Shown piece after piece: positions 36,600 to 48,370 of a stretch of DNA of 64,000 nucleotides. Every line of letters starts with the position of its first letter. Position 1 is the first letter of the stretch. The stretch is from positions 8,430,825 to 8,494,824 of the forward strand of contig NW_008706746.1 of assembly GCF_000327385.1 (NCBI RefSeq), given 5' to 3'. A program made the translations under genes and the position numbers. Source of the stretch: Lottia gigantea. Lineage: Eukaryota; Mollusca; Gastropoda; Lottiidae. Under the pieces are notes generated by a model. That model saw nothing but the letters and a program-made list of their open reading frames with translations. It was not told the origin of the DNA and did not search any database.

Positions 36600-37300
36600 C
36601 TAGGCCTATCGGTTATATTGGAAAAAATGGGCAATAACTCTTGATAAACTTTGTATCAAATTTATCGTTTATTGGTAATTTTTTTTAAACAATTTGAATT
36701 ACTGTATGTTATATGGTTAAACAAGGGCAGTGACTCCTGTTGAACTAATTATCATGTATTTGAGTGATGTATCTTTGTTTGAATTGCAATTGGTTATTTT
36801 GTGAAAAAAGGGCAATAACTCTTGATGAACTAATGATCATGTAATTGAGTAATGTATTTTCAGTTTAAATTCCTATTGATTTGGTCGTTAAACAAGGGAA
36901 ATAACCCTTGCTATACTAATTATAATGTATTAGAAATGTATATCATATAGACATGAGCAATAACTCTTGGTAAACTCTTTATCATTTATTAGATTAAAGT
37001 ATCCTCAGTTTAGATTACCATTATAATATGCTTAAACAAGGGCGATAACCCTGAGCATTAGTAGGGTATTCTCAGTTTAAATTGTCATTGGTTTTATGAT
37101 TTAACAAAAGTTATAACTCTTGATAGACTATTTATCAGACTTATCAAATAATCGAAAGTATTGGATATAACGTTAAACAAGAACAACAACTCTTAGTAAT
37201 CTAATAAATCCATCATTAAAAACAGTAGGCCAAAAAACCAGATTAAATATTACTAATGGCTAAATCGGTAAATGCGGGCAATAACTCTGTGGGATGGTAT
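36600..37300. repeat. Degenerate GGGCAATAACTCTTG-type repeat
   Basis: The phrase GGGCAATAACTCTTG and variants, usually preceded by a run like TTAAACAA and followed by TAAACT or TGAACTA, occurs about seven times at 60-150 base intervals. Spacing and flanks are too degenerate to define a clean unit. Confidence 0.45.
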
Positions 37301-38782
37301 GAAAAACTTGCATTACATATAGATATTTTGTTATGAATGTCTTGGATATTTTTTCAACCAATGTGTTCAGAATAGAGAATAAATCTCTGGGGACAGATTA
37401 TTAGGAACCCTGAGTTTTTACCTATTATGTTGATATAAGTATCTTGGTTCATTCGTCGTTGACATATCAAAACAGATTGGTTATATATTGATTATATCGC
37501 TCAGCATGGTATCCATATATGAATTTCGTGAAAAACGAATTGAATTATCCTCAAAAGATATCTTGTATTTCCATAACTGTTAATATTGGTTTTATCGCTA
37601 ATTATTGGCAGTAACCATACGATGAAAGATTATAGGAATTTTGGTCGCATGATATATGCACATTCATAAATCATTTAATTTTATAGATTTTTGTCTTTTC
37701 AATTTTAAACAATCATATTCCATGACAATATTGGTTTTATCGACCGACAAGGCCGATAACTCTTGACTTTGAACGCTTTATCAGAAGAAGCATTTTGACA
37801 AGGAAGCAATTAAATGATTGTAGGCCTTTATCAATTTTCAAACATGGGCAAAATCAAAAAAATAAGATCAAAAATGAAATTCTTACCGTGATATAAAACA
37901 TTTGTCCATTTCACCCCAAATCTTGTTCCATAATGATCGAGTATAAAAGAATGTCATTCGATTGCCAAAATAGTTAACATGTCAATTACATCAACTGTCA
38001 AGCGGCATAATGAAGTACAGAAAATGGGTCGGTAATCCTTTAATACGGTAATCCTAATCTGTTATTAGCGATGAGTGAGCTCTAAGGCCAGTGAACGCGA
38101 CAACCCGAGTTATTGTTGTTGTATAACAATACGAATACCTTTGGTCTAATTGTATTTGTGACAGGTATTATTAAGGAACAGTTTGTATCTAGTGAAGTCT
38201 GTGTTAGTAACAAATTGAATTATGAATGAGTTTCTATAAAAACATGATATAATATACATTTTTATATTGTGATTTTAGTCAGTCCACAGGCACCAGTTAC
38301 ATATTTCACGAATTACGATTAATATGACTTTCTTTTCAAATCATTCCAATATATTATAGGGAGAAATGATTATTCATTCAAGAAGCTGATAGATCTACAT
38401 ATTGATACATGATATATACGAATCAATACTATAGTAATGGTATGTTATATTGCTAACCCTAATATTCCCAAAACCGCAATGTAGGACGCTGCTTTAAAAC
38501 TTCCCCATACTCAAGATAGTTATTGAAATTATACGACTAATTTTCGTATTAAAGTGCTTATTGAGACATTCTTTCACAAAATTTTCGAGCCGTTCTATAG
38601 ATTGTTGTGAAATGTATTTAATTATCGTGCCTGTGTTTGGCCTTACGAGTAGCAAGACGTTATCACCATAGAAGATTAATCCGGGAGCTCTTTAAAACAT
38701 TGAAGGGCATCAAAAAATACACGATAAAAACATGTTTATTTACACCAACCAAAATAGAATATATGTTTTAAATAAAATACAG

Positions 38783-41305
38783 CTAAATAAACTGTATACT
38801 CAACGAAACTTTTGTCGTAATTTTTTGAGAATCCGTAAACAGTCTGACATACAACTGCCGAGCTGCATCAGTAGGTAAAATATATGTTAAAGAGTCATAG
38901 GAAGTCTGTATTGTTGGATCTGAACGAGATAAGCTTGGGGTTAAAGCAATACCTATTTCATCACCACTGAGCGACCATGCTGTGAAAAGAACTCCGGTGT
39001 ACACATTGGGAATAGAGAATCTGAACAACGGTTGGACTTCGCTTGAAGCTGACAGGTCGCTTCGAGTAGCAGCAGGATCAAGTTTCTCGATAAAGTTATC
39101 TATGCTACAAGCGGTAATTCCTACCTCAGAGAAAGCAGCTATCACGTCAGTGACGTCAATTCCAGTATCATAGGCACCACGAACTGCTCCACAAGCCGCC
39201 TTCGTGAATCCGTCATTATACTTCCAATAGAGCAAATTCGCCTTTAAAAATGCTTCATATGCATATCTTATATCTATATTATAACTAGTTACTAGTCTAT
39301 AGAACACCGTGTTATAAATCCCACTACTGAAATGCACGTCCATGTTCCATTCATACAGATCCACGTGATTAATAGAATTACCGTCTTGTGACGGATCCGC
39401 GAAGTATCTAAAAGCCTTTCCACTACTCTTAACCAAATCTGCACCCACAAGCCAATCGTTTTGTCCGAAATATGCCTCCGAGACCTCTCCTGCCATATCT
39501 GAAAATGATTCGTCAATCCCACCAGATTCTCCTTTGTAACGCAAGTTGGAATGCTGCGTTGTAACACCATGCGCCAGCTCGTGACTGACCACGTCCAAAC
39601 TAACAAGCGGGTACGTCATGTAGTTTCCGTCACCAAACGTCAGGACGTTGGTGTTCGGATTATAAAACGCATTGTCAACATTCTTTCCGTAATGAACTTG
39701 TACGGTGGGTTTCAAATCCTGTGTATGTCCGTACCAATTTTTCAATACCTCGCCAGCAATAGTAGCGAAGAAGTAAGCGTCTAAAGCAGGCGAGAAGGCA
39801 CCATTAACGGAGTCTGGGTAGCCTTCAAGACACGTGAAGTTTGCAACAGGAGGATTTGCAGAGTATCTGGACCCTTTCAGGTCTACAACCTTGACAAATT
39901 CGTTTACCAACAGACAAATATCTCCGGACACTGTGGGGTTGAGACATCGAGGTGGAACGCCATAACTGTACTGTTGTGTTTTAGTATTTCCACCGATTCC
40001 TATCGCTGCTGTAGGACATCCGCTTTGAGAAGGTGTCCAAGTAGGTTCTGTCGTGACTGTAGCTCTCCATGAGGGAGACCACGACCAGGACGTGGAAGGG
40101 GTGGAAGAGATCAGGGTTGTGAGCCATGGGTCAGTCCAACGAGGAACTCGAGATTGAGTTCCATCAGCCTGCCATGAGGTGGTTGCTTCTATAGGTGCTT
40201 GGGTAACCATTTTGGGGGTCGTAGTTTGGGTCGTTTGAAGAAGCGGGCTTTTTGTGGGAGGTTTGGGAAGAGGAACTGGGGAAGGTTTCTGAGCAACTGT
40301 GGTCCCTAACGGCATGTCATTTGTATTTGGTAGAGTACTTGGATTTCCGGTAGTGACGCCAAAGTGGGGCGAGGTAGGTACGGGAAAAGCTTGGTCCAGA
40401 GTGGGTTGAGCTGTATTGACATCAAATTGTGCGGAAGTGGGTATTTGAGTCACGGGAAGAGCATTCGGTTGGTCTGTAGTTGCTACAAATTGAGAAGGCG
40501 TGGGCACAGCAGTAAACGGAATAGGGGCTTCTGTTGTCACACCGAATTGAAATCCAGTGGGCCATTCTGTAGGATTCAATGGTTCTTGAGTTGCTACAAG
40601 CCGTGAACCATTAGGGTTTAAAGTTGGTTGCGTTTGATCTGTCGCTCCTATTGGTGACCCTGCTGAGAAATTGATTACCTTTGTCCCAGAGGATGGCACG
40701 GTGAATCGAACCATTTTATTGAAATTATCCAATATTTCACCAGAACATTTATCAATGGTGTAAAACGGGTGACGTTCGCGAAGCAGAATGAAAAGATCCA
40801 CCTCGTATGCTCGGTGTGCAACATTCTTGTCGTCCAAAAAGATTGTTTCGACAACTAATTTTTCAGTAATTGGCGTATCGAGTGGCAAACCCTCAGCGTT
40901 GAGGACAATGGATATTGCTTGACTGGGAGTGATAGTACAATTAGCTTCGGCAGGCAGATCTGGTTCGATGTTGACCACTACCGTTCCTGTAATGGCACCA
41001 TCAACATAGTTCCCAAACGAATCTACCTGTGCTTCGACTCCAGCACCGACGACTTTTTTGCCTTGATACAGCTCTTTAAGACGACTTTTCTCCACACCTT
41101 GGGCTGTTCGAACTGCATTTGTTTTTAGTAAATCGACGTCGTTTGGCAATCGCAGGACGTTTTTCAATGACCTTGACCTTGTGGAATAAAGACTGAAACT
41201 ACGAGTGTTGAGAGTGATGTCCTCTACGTTGATGACATGGGCTGTGTGACAAAAACCAATTACCATGAACACTGAAATACAAACAAAAACTAACCAAATA
41301 TCCAC
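38783..41305 (-). CDS. Secreted thermolysin-family (M4) metallopeptidase
   Basis: An uninterrupted frame of 840 codons ends in TAG at 38783. The N-terminus has a clear signal-peptide core (IWLVFVCISVFMVIGFC). An FTP/PepSY-type propeptide covers about residues 50-200, a Thr/Pro-rich linker about 215-430, and the M4 catalytic domain about 440-735. All zinc and catalytic residues are present: HELAH at 575-579, Glu599 in GGIDES (24 after His575, as in thermolysin) and His658 in DVHFSSG. About 735-840 resembles a PPC-like beta domain. M4 enzymes are zinc endopeptidases made as autoprocessed proenzymes, mainly in bacteria. The frame opens with GTG; the first in-frame ATG is codon 14 (41264-41266), inside the signal core, and TTTGTATTTCAG ending at 41272 is a possible acceptor, so a small 5' exon may exist. 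Confidence 0.9.
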   Translation of the reverse strand: MDIWLVFVCISVFMVIGFCHTAHVINVEDITLNTRSFSLYSTRSRSLKNVLRLPNDVDLLKTNAVRTAQGVEKSRLKELYQGKKVVGAGVEAQVDSFGNYVDGAITGTVVVNIEPDLPAEANCTITPSQAISIVLNAEGLPLDTPITEKLVVETIFLDDKNVAHRAYEVDLFILLRERHPFYTIDKCSGEILDNFNKMVRFTVPSSGTKVINFSAGSPIGATDQTQPTLNPNGSRLVATQEPLNPTEWPTGFQFGVTTEAPIPFTAVPTPSQFVATTDQPNALPVTQIPTSAQFDVNTAQPTLDQAFPVPTSPHFGVTTGNPSTLPNTNDMPLGTTVAQKPSPVPLPKPPTKSPLLQTTQTTTPKMVTQAPIEATTSWQADGTQSRVPRWTDPWLTTLISSTPSTSWSWSPSWRATVTTEPTWTPSQSGCPTAAIGIGGNTKTQQYSYGVPPRCLNPTVSGDICLLVNEFVKVVDLKGSRYSANPPVANFTCLEGYPDSVNGAFSPALDAYFFATIAGEVLKNWYGHTQDLKPTVQVHYGKNVDNAFYNPNTNVLTFGDGNYMTYPLVSLDVVSHELAHGVTTQHSNLRYKGESGGIDESFSDMAGEVSEAYFGQNDWLVGADLVKSSGKAFRYFADPSQDGNSINHVDLYEWNMDVHFSSGIYNTVFYRLVTSYNIDIRYAYEAFLKANLLYWKYNDGFTKAACGAVRGAYDTGIDVTDVIAAFSEVGITACSIDNFIEKLDPAATRSDLSASSEVQPLFRFSIPNVYTGVLFTAWSLSGDEIGIALTPSLSRSDPTIQTSYDSLTYILPTDAARQLYVRLFTDSQKITTKVSLSIQFI

Positions 41306-44300
41306 ACGCCTTTGTGAAACTTACTTCGGAACTTTGCTTGGGTACATTTTGTTCTGATTTTGCGATATGATTTAAAATATGATTTATGACTGTTACCCAA
41401 ATTTGTGTAATGTTCTGTTCAATACAACAATCGATACAATTAAAAATGGGGATTGTGATTAAATATGCAACGATGAATGTCGTATATAGCCTACGAGAGG
41501 CTGAATTTTGGCCACGATGGTCATTTGTTTTATTATTTTTTTAAATCTAGTGGAAAGATTTCAACAAATAAAGCCTAGTGCCTTGAGACTCGTAATCCCT
41601 CTTTGAGTAATATAAGAAATAATGTTATAAGTAAACAACCTTACATCCTCACCTATTAGTATATGAAGACTCATTCTGGAACCGTTCCTGAAACACAAAA
41701 CGATAAATTGAGCTGGGTTAAGAGCAAAGTGTGATTAACACCGAAAACTGTTACTGGTCATTTTGCTAGCTTGTTGCACACGATATTTTGTAAATATATA
41801 TGTCCAGTTTCAAATAAAACGCTTTTAACTCTCAAATCTTTTTCTTTTGAACAAATTTTGACGTGGTAAGATAAATGCTAATTTGAATAATCTCTTTAAG
41901 GTATACGTGCAGACTTTCAAAATGTAATTTTTCAAAAATATTAAATTTTTGAATTCATTGTGGTGAAGCTAATGAGATGATATAAAATCATAATTAATTA
42001 CTCTAAACGGTTTAGTCAAGAATAAAGAGTAATCATGTAATTATGATATGCAAATCCGATCAGAGAAACAAATTTTTTAAAAGTCATGAGTTTGAGGTAA
42101 ACTGTAAATAATCGGAAAAATGTTTATTGATAGGAAATGCCTGTGATCTCGGAAATGAATTAATTATTTTTTTGAATAAAATAGGCTAATTAGGTCAAAT
42201 ATCTTAACCAAATTATAGAATATAATTTAACACGTACTAATTTTAATCATGACGTCATTTGTTAACAAGCTGAAAAGAGAGGGACTTAACAGGTAACCTT
42301 GTAGTGATCCTCATTACTTCTTACTTTTGTGTATCATATTCATCAAGCACATGAAATAAAATTGAGTTTTACGCCCGAGACAGGGGCGAGGTATCTGAGA
42401 TTGCCCGAATCTCTAACATAGTTATGAGATTTTTGCCCGAAAAACTTGCTTCCGAGGCTGCGAAGGGGTGGGATAATTTGTAATCATATTTGCAATATCA
42501 GTTCATCATCTTCAGAATATCATTTTGATGAATTTTATAAAATTGATGAAAATGACCAGGAATCATTTTTGAAACATTTAGATTAATTTTTAGCTCTAGT
42601 AGAAAAAAATGGCAGGGGTCATGGAGTCAGGAATGGTCAAAAATTTTTAATCGTTGACCAAAGTTATATTTTTAACTGACATAAACCTATTGTCTTGTGT
42701 TGCGGTGAAGATTATCCTGAAAAGAATCTCACGCATTCACAACTACACACGAAACCAGCGATTTTATTGTAAGATGGAGAATTTTAATAAGACTTAATTA
42801 TAGCAAGTCGACGATAAGAAGATTTACTCGTGTTAAGACATTAAAACATATAGTAAACGGTCAGAAGGTGCTGTCTAAAATTGTAAACACGTTTTTTTAT
42901 ATTTTAAAATTATCCTTGGATTTAAGATGAATTTTTGGATTAACTAACAAATAGCCAGAGAGTGTGTTTCTGGTTCAAAAGGTTTAAGATACTATCAATT
43001 AGATAAAATTCTTAAATTCGCCATATTAAGAATATAACCATGCACTCAAATAAATGTTGTGCGTGCATAAACCGAAAAATATTGACACCGAGATTTTTGG
43101 TTGGTAAAGGTCATGGGTAATGTCTGTAATGAACAAGTTAAGCAGTTTTCGTGCGATTTATTACAGCTTTCGAGTTCAGGTCGAAGCTGTATTGTTTTCG
43201 TTATGTTTTTTTATTACAGCTTTCGAGTTGAAATTATGCCCTGAAGCAAATGAACAGAAACTTGGTGCCGTTGGCGTATATTACTGTGTCTGAATAAGCT
43301 TGAATTTGAAGATAAATTTAGAAATATAGGAAAGTGCTCTCTGCTTTTAAAACATTGATATTTTGACTTTGATGATCACAATTCTACGTCACTGATAGCC
43401 AAATTAATAGGATATTCCTATAGACATTTTGCTTTCGTAGCTGAGAGCTAAATTTCGAATATCCACATCTCTTTTTCAGACATGTGCATCTTTCACAAAT
43501 ATGATTCAAAAATAAGTTTTAGACTCACAATCCGGTTGAGTTTCATAGCGGAAATATGTTTAATCAGCTGGTAAAGCGAATAACCTGACAAAATCACTTG
43601 AAAAATCAAGAGTAAAAATCTGATATCCCACAAAAAGTTATAAGGGAGAAAATCGCATTTAAAGTATATCATGTTGTTGCTCCTTTTTTTATTCAAAGCA
43701 TTTGAATATTTCAATGACAAAATAATGATATTGGCCCTTTCCAGATTTTTATTGATCTTATATCATAAAAATTGTAAATATAGTTTGACCAAAATCGCTT
43801 TCAGTGGGATATCAGGTGGTTGCTGTTCGTAAGACAATCATTTTGAAATACATAACTCGTTTTTGAGCAAAAAAAGGATTATCATTTGTTGAAAATTCAT
43901 ATTGGTTGTATCATTTATATTATGTATTTCAAATTTCTTACCTTATATTCTACTGTTCTGTTTCCGTGAGATCGACAACTATTCTTGATAGGAAGCCATA
44001 TGCACAAATAACAATCTGTACAGTTTCACCTTCACTTAATTGCATTCACTGCGATTTTTTCAATGAAGTTTTTATTCGATTGATCAATTTAGTCTTGGTC
44101 ATACTGCTAAAAATATTCATTTTATTTTTACACGCACACACAAGCTCATTATTATACAAAATTAAAAATTTCGTGTATAAAAATTTCAAACAAAAGGGAA
44201 GGGATTAATATTTTATCGGTGGCTCAATAAAAAGTTAATAAAAGGAAACAATAAGTGTAGTAGAGACAATATAATTATATACTGTGTTAACCCTATCATT

Positions 44301-45320
44301 CATATTTCAATATATTTTTCAAATAAAGAAAAGAAAGTAAATGTACGAACTTCTAAGATCATAATAAAGGACGGGTTTGTCTATTGTGTAATGGTGTCAT
44401 CTTTTCAATTAGTTTTATTTTAGTGAAAGTTTTCTATGTTTTTAATATTAATAAGTGCATCTTAGTGGTTTTATCTATCTATCTATGAATAGTTGAAGGA
44501 AGAATTTATAATACACTCATGGAACCTGTTTGCCCCCTCCACCAGTTCCACCCAATAGAGTGTTCTGAGCCTATCTATAATAGAATAAGCCTTTGGGGGA
44601 ATTAGATTGTCGAAAATCAAACGAAATCAAAATCGGTAGGCCAATAGCCTATGTCCTAGATGGTTTGGTAACGGTTGATATTTTTTCCATCCTGGTACTT
44701 TATGTCACCAGCTTATTTAGTTCTTCTCGGGTGTAATATATGTCCGGATCATAGAGTTATATAATAAGAACTATTTGGTTTGGATATTGAATGAATTTGT
44801 TGTGGTCTTAGTCTGTATAGTTTAGCACAGTTATCTTTGGTTTGTTCCCATTTATGTTGAAAGGGGTGGTAGGGTCTAATTTCCAATATTATTCCATTTT
44901 CATAGGCAAAGATTGCGTTACTGTTTTCAATGGAATATATTTATTGATAATTTCGTTTTAAAGAATAAATAATAAGTTTACTTCAACAAAAAAACGAATA
45001 TTATACGCCACTTTTTGAGATTGCACCCCTTTCAGATACATTGATCAAAGATGGCGGCAAATATGAACTAAAACTTACAAGAAAAGTCAGTAACATATTT
45101 TTATTTGTATTTTTGAAAGTAATAAGCTTTGTCATGAACCCAGATTTATTCCCAATCCAAGTGTCATCGAAGTTTTATTTATCCTTACATTTTAAAAGCC
45201 ATTTTGTCTTTTAGAACAAGTAGAAAACAAACTCATTGGACTTGAGTGTCTTCTTGAAAGGAACTGATCTGAGAAAAATTTGTGATTTGTTGGGCATTGT
45301 CATTTTATTCCACACCTGCA
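41306..45320. other. Intergenic, no gene seen
   Basis: About 4 kb of AT-rich DNA. The open frames here lack family motifs and splice context. A 19-base phrase, TTATTACAGCTTTCGAGTT, occurs twice near 43159 and 43213. A possible 5' exon of the peptidase gene would lie just above 41306 but none is convincing. Confidence 0.5.
45040..45085. repeat. Block repeated in inverted orientation at 46485-46532
   Basis: TGATCAAAGATGGCGGCAAATATGAAC with flanks is found as its complement near 46500-46530 with few differences. It contains AAGATGGCGGC, a YY1-type motif common in animal promoters, about 540 bases before the start codon of the membrane-protein gene. The second copy lies in an intron of that gene. 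Confidence 0.6.
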
Positions 45321-45329
45321 GTGCATGGC

Positions 45330-45515
45330 TCGGCAATATGAGTCTGGTTAGAGCTAGTCTTAGGGCAGCCTAGTCATAGGGCGAGTGAGAACCTTCAGCC
45401 CCTCTGTCAGTTATTCGGGTTGACAAGAACATGGGAAGAGACCCTGTGTGCTACTAGGTTGTGGACACCAACCAAAGATCCCTTTACTGTTTGAAAATGA
45501 AAAAAGAAGTAATGC
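45330..45515. repeat. Interspersed repeat related to 49070-49210
   Basis: The stretch AGAGACCCTGTGTGCTACTAG then AAAGATCCCTTTACTG then AATGAAAAAAGAAGT aligns with AGAGGTTCCTATGTGCTACAG, AAGATCCCTTGACAG and AATTAAAAGAAAGT near 49134-49202. It is probably a SINE family flanking the membrane-protein gene on both sides. Confidence 0.5.
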
Positions 45516-45593
45516 CAATGGCATAGGTTATTGTACATAAAAATGTTTCTTTTTAAGTTAAATTGTTTCAGATATCTTGGTCAAATTTGAAAG

Positions 45594-48370
45594 ATGTCGC
45601 GCTTCACTCCAGAAAATCCTTCTCCTTTAGTTCGAGGACCTTTAACACGATCTAAAGACAGAGTAAGATCTAAAACACCTCTGACACCTCTCCAACATTT
45701 AAAAAAGAAATTTGAAGAAGAATTACAATTTAAAGTAAAGAAAGATGATGAGATTAGTCCAATTTTATACAATCTTAGAAATACTCCAGGTAATTTTCTC
45801 TAGAAGTCCATCTTTATATGTCTTTTCCATATCTCTGAACCTTATGAATAATGTTTCTTTTCACTAATGATCCCATTGTCACTGACAGTTGGAACTTTTT
45901 TCATTTGTTGATAAAGATCAATTTCATAAAAAATTGAATTTTAAGTAGGTAAATTTAAGGTATAGATCTACTTTGAGCAAAGGTTGATAATAAAGAGAAT
46001 GTTATTATTAATCTAAAGTAAATAACCTAACTGAATCTGAACTCAGTTTTGACTTGATCATTATTATTTCAGTTAAAACATTAAAAGAGAAACAGAAGGT
46101 ATTGGCTAGGAAACATGAAGAAGTGAGAAAGAGAAGTGATAATGTTAAAGTTGGTGGTGGTGTGTCTCTGTGGCCAGAAATGGAAAACATGAGATTAAGA
46201 CATGAAGAAATCCTACAGTTAATTTTCACATCTCTTTTACTGGTTTTACTACTGGCTATTGCCTTCTATAAGTTCCATGGTAAGAGACATCGCACTTCGA
46301 AATGCTACGTTGGATAATGCTAGGAAAGTTCTATAACATTGACATTTTATTGATTATGAAATTTGATAATCGATAATCGAAATTATAGATTCCAGCCCTA
46401 TCTATGTCTCCTTTGAGACTGAGTTTGTCAACTTCATATCCAATAAAATATTTTTCTAGTTATGGTTTTTCAAAAGTTATGAAACTTTCTTTTCAGTTTC
46501 AGTTCATATTTGCCACCATCTTTGATCAGTGAATTTTTTAGGCTCATCACATATTTGCTGCCTTTTTAATAAAGAATTTTTATCATTATTTGTGTTTTCT
46601 AGGTTCATCACTATCCAGTTTAATAAGTTATACAGAAGAAATTCATAAATTCTCCATGATACACCCTGTTGATACAAGAAACAATAACAGTTTAAAGATG
46701 ACTTTGTTAGTCTGGCATAAAAACTACAGAATATTAATAGTAAGTCATTCTATCGAGTTTCTTATAATATGTTAGTGTCAGTATGAAAAATATGTTAATA
46801 CCACACACTTTCTCTTAAATTCTGCTTTGCTTATTCATTTCTATGAGTCTAATATTTGCATTCGAATTCGAAAATTGACTGATCAACAAAGTTATAAACC
46901 ATTGAATTTTATTTATTGTTCATCAAACAAGGATTAATTCTTCCACAAATAGTAATGAAAAAGTGTTGTTCAAATGTAAACAAAAACCTGTAAATTTGTG
47001 TTCAATGGGATAAAGATTATCTCACATCTATAATTTTGCAGTTATGTCACTGATATTTTATATTTCAGAGAAAGATTGAGAGAGAGTTTGATATGACGAG
47101 ACTATCCCCACCCTATCAGATGTTTTTATTATTATATATATCTGCCATCTTGTTACTGGTATATTTCCTTATTGATAATGTCTTCAGTAAAAATAAACTT
47201 TCACCTAGAAGAATTAAAAATTGGTGAGTAAATGAAGTTTATAAATGTATGAGAATCCAGCTTGAAAAGATTTGGTGATATTGAAGTTGCTATCTCGGTT
47301 AGTGAAATGTATCAGTACTGGACAGAAAAACAAAGGTTCTATCTTAGTTAATTGGACAGCAAGCTCCTCCTCAATCTGCGCCCTGCAGACCCTGGGTTTC
47401 ATCAATCATTTTTAACTTAGATGACTGTTTCATTTTGACCATATTAATTCTGCTGGCTTAAAGACTCATTTTTGGCATTTTTATAAATCATGAAGTAGGG
47501 GGGAGAAGGAATGGCCACAAAATTGTAAATAGGGGCTCACTGGCAATTCTTTCACATTGATAAGAAATTTGAACATTAGTTCTGAAAGGGCAGCCCCCTT
47601 TCACACCTTTCCTCTCGTGACACAATAAAACATTGAGTCTTATGATTTACAAATTTGACAGATAATTTATTATTTCATATTTTCCTCTTCAGGGTGAGAT
47701 TACTAATATTAGTAACAACATGGTCTGTTTTAATATCTTACTGGTTAATCTGGGCTTATAGACTTGAACAATCAGTACATCATAATATAATCCTTATAAC
47801 AGATGTTTTGGTATGTGAATCGTATTTATTCCATGTTAAAAGAAATTTCGGAAGTACCAAGAGAAGTCTACTTCCAAAGCATAAAGGAAAAAGGACAATT
47901 CCATATTTAACTAGTGTAATAAATTTGTGGACCCTGTCTGCTGGATGGTACTTGGGCAAACCTCTTTGATATGAAGATAATCTGTATTTATTAACAGCAA
48001 GAGGAACTGTCTAGAGTCATTTCTTATTTAAGGTCACTTCATTTTCGTCTCTAGTTTTTGAGAATTTTTACAATTTGGCATAATAATTGTTGATTGAAAA
48101 CTAATCTGTTGTTCCAATCTGTTTCAGGGAGATGTTATTGATAAAGATTTAGATGTAGAAGTTTTAAACAATGTGATATTTTATTGGAGGACACGATTGT
48201 TACCTCCCAGTGGGCGGAGCCTTATTTTAATATTAGGTGTATTACCTGTCAGTGATGTTATACATTATCTACAGTATTATAGTTTACCTATATTAACTGT
48301 TATTCTAACACCTATAGTTAAACTGATACTAGCACTCTCACAAATATACTCTTGGAAAAAAATTATATAG
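45594..48370 (+). CDS. Multi-pass membrane protein of unknown family, six exons
   Basis: Exons: 45594-45789, 46073-46279, 46603-46739, 47069-47223, 47693-47810, 48128-48370 (TAG). All junctions keep frame and use GT-AG, giving 351 residues. The N-terminal 110 residues are hydrophilic and basic, with Ser/Thr-Pro motifs and a charged helix (KTLKEKQKVLARKHEEVRK). Hydrophobic segments follow at about 114-133 (LIFTSLLLVLLLAIAFY), 198-219 (MFLLLYISAILLLVYFLI), 235-255 (LLILVTTWSVLISYWLIW) and two near the C-terminus (SLILILGVLPV; LPILTVILTPIVKLILAL). It ends WKKII with KK three and four from the end, close to a dilysine ER-retrieval signal. I do not recognise the family, so no function is proposed. 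Confidence 0.82.

Larger units (their letters stand above)
34634..38782. other. Intergenic, no gene seen
   Basis: About 4.1 kb between two minus-strand genes. It has family B element sequence at 35405-35989 and otherwise AT-rich DNA with no supported exon. Around 36600-37300, GGGCAATAACTC or GGGATAACCC-type phrases recur at irregular intervals of 80-150 bases (near 36630, 36725, 36810, 36895, 36958, 37034 and 37278), suggesting an old, degenerate tandem repeat. Confidence 0.5.

Noticed and set aside
39292-41128. Open frames on both strands within the M4 peptidase region
   Set aside because: They overlap the intact catalytic frame and carry no motif; shadows of the real gene.
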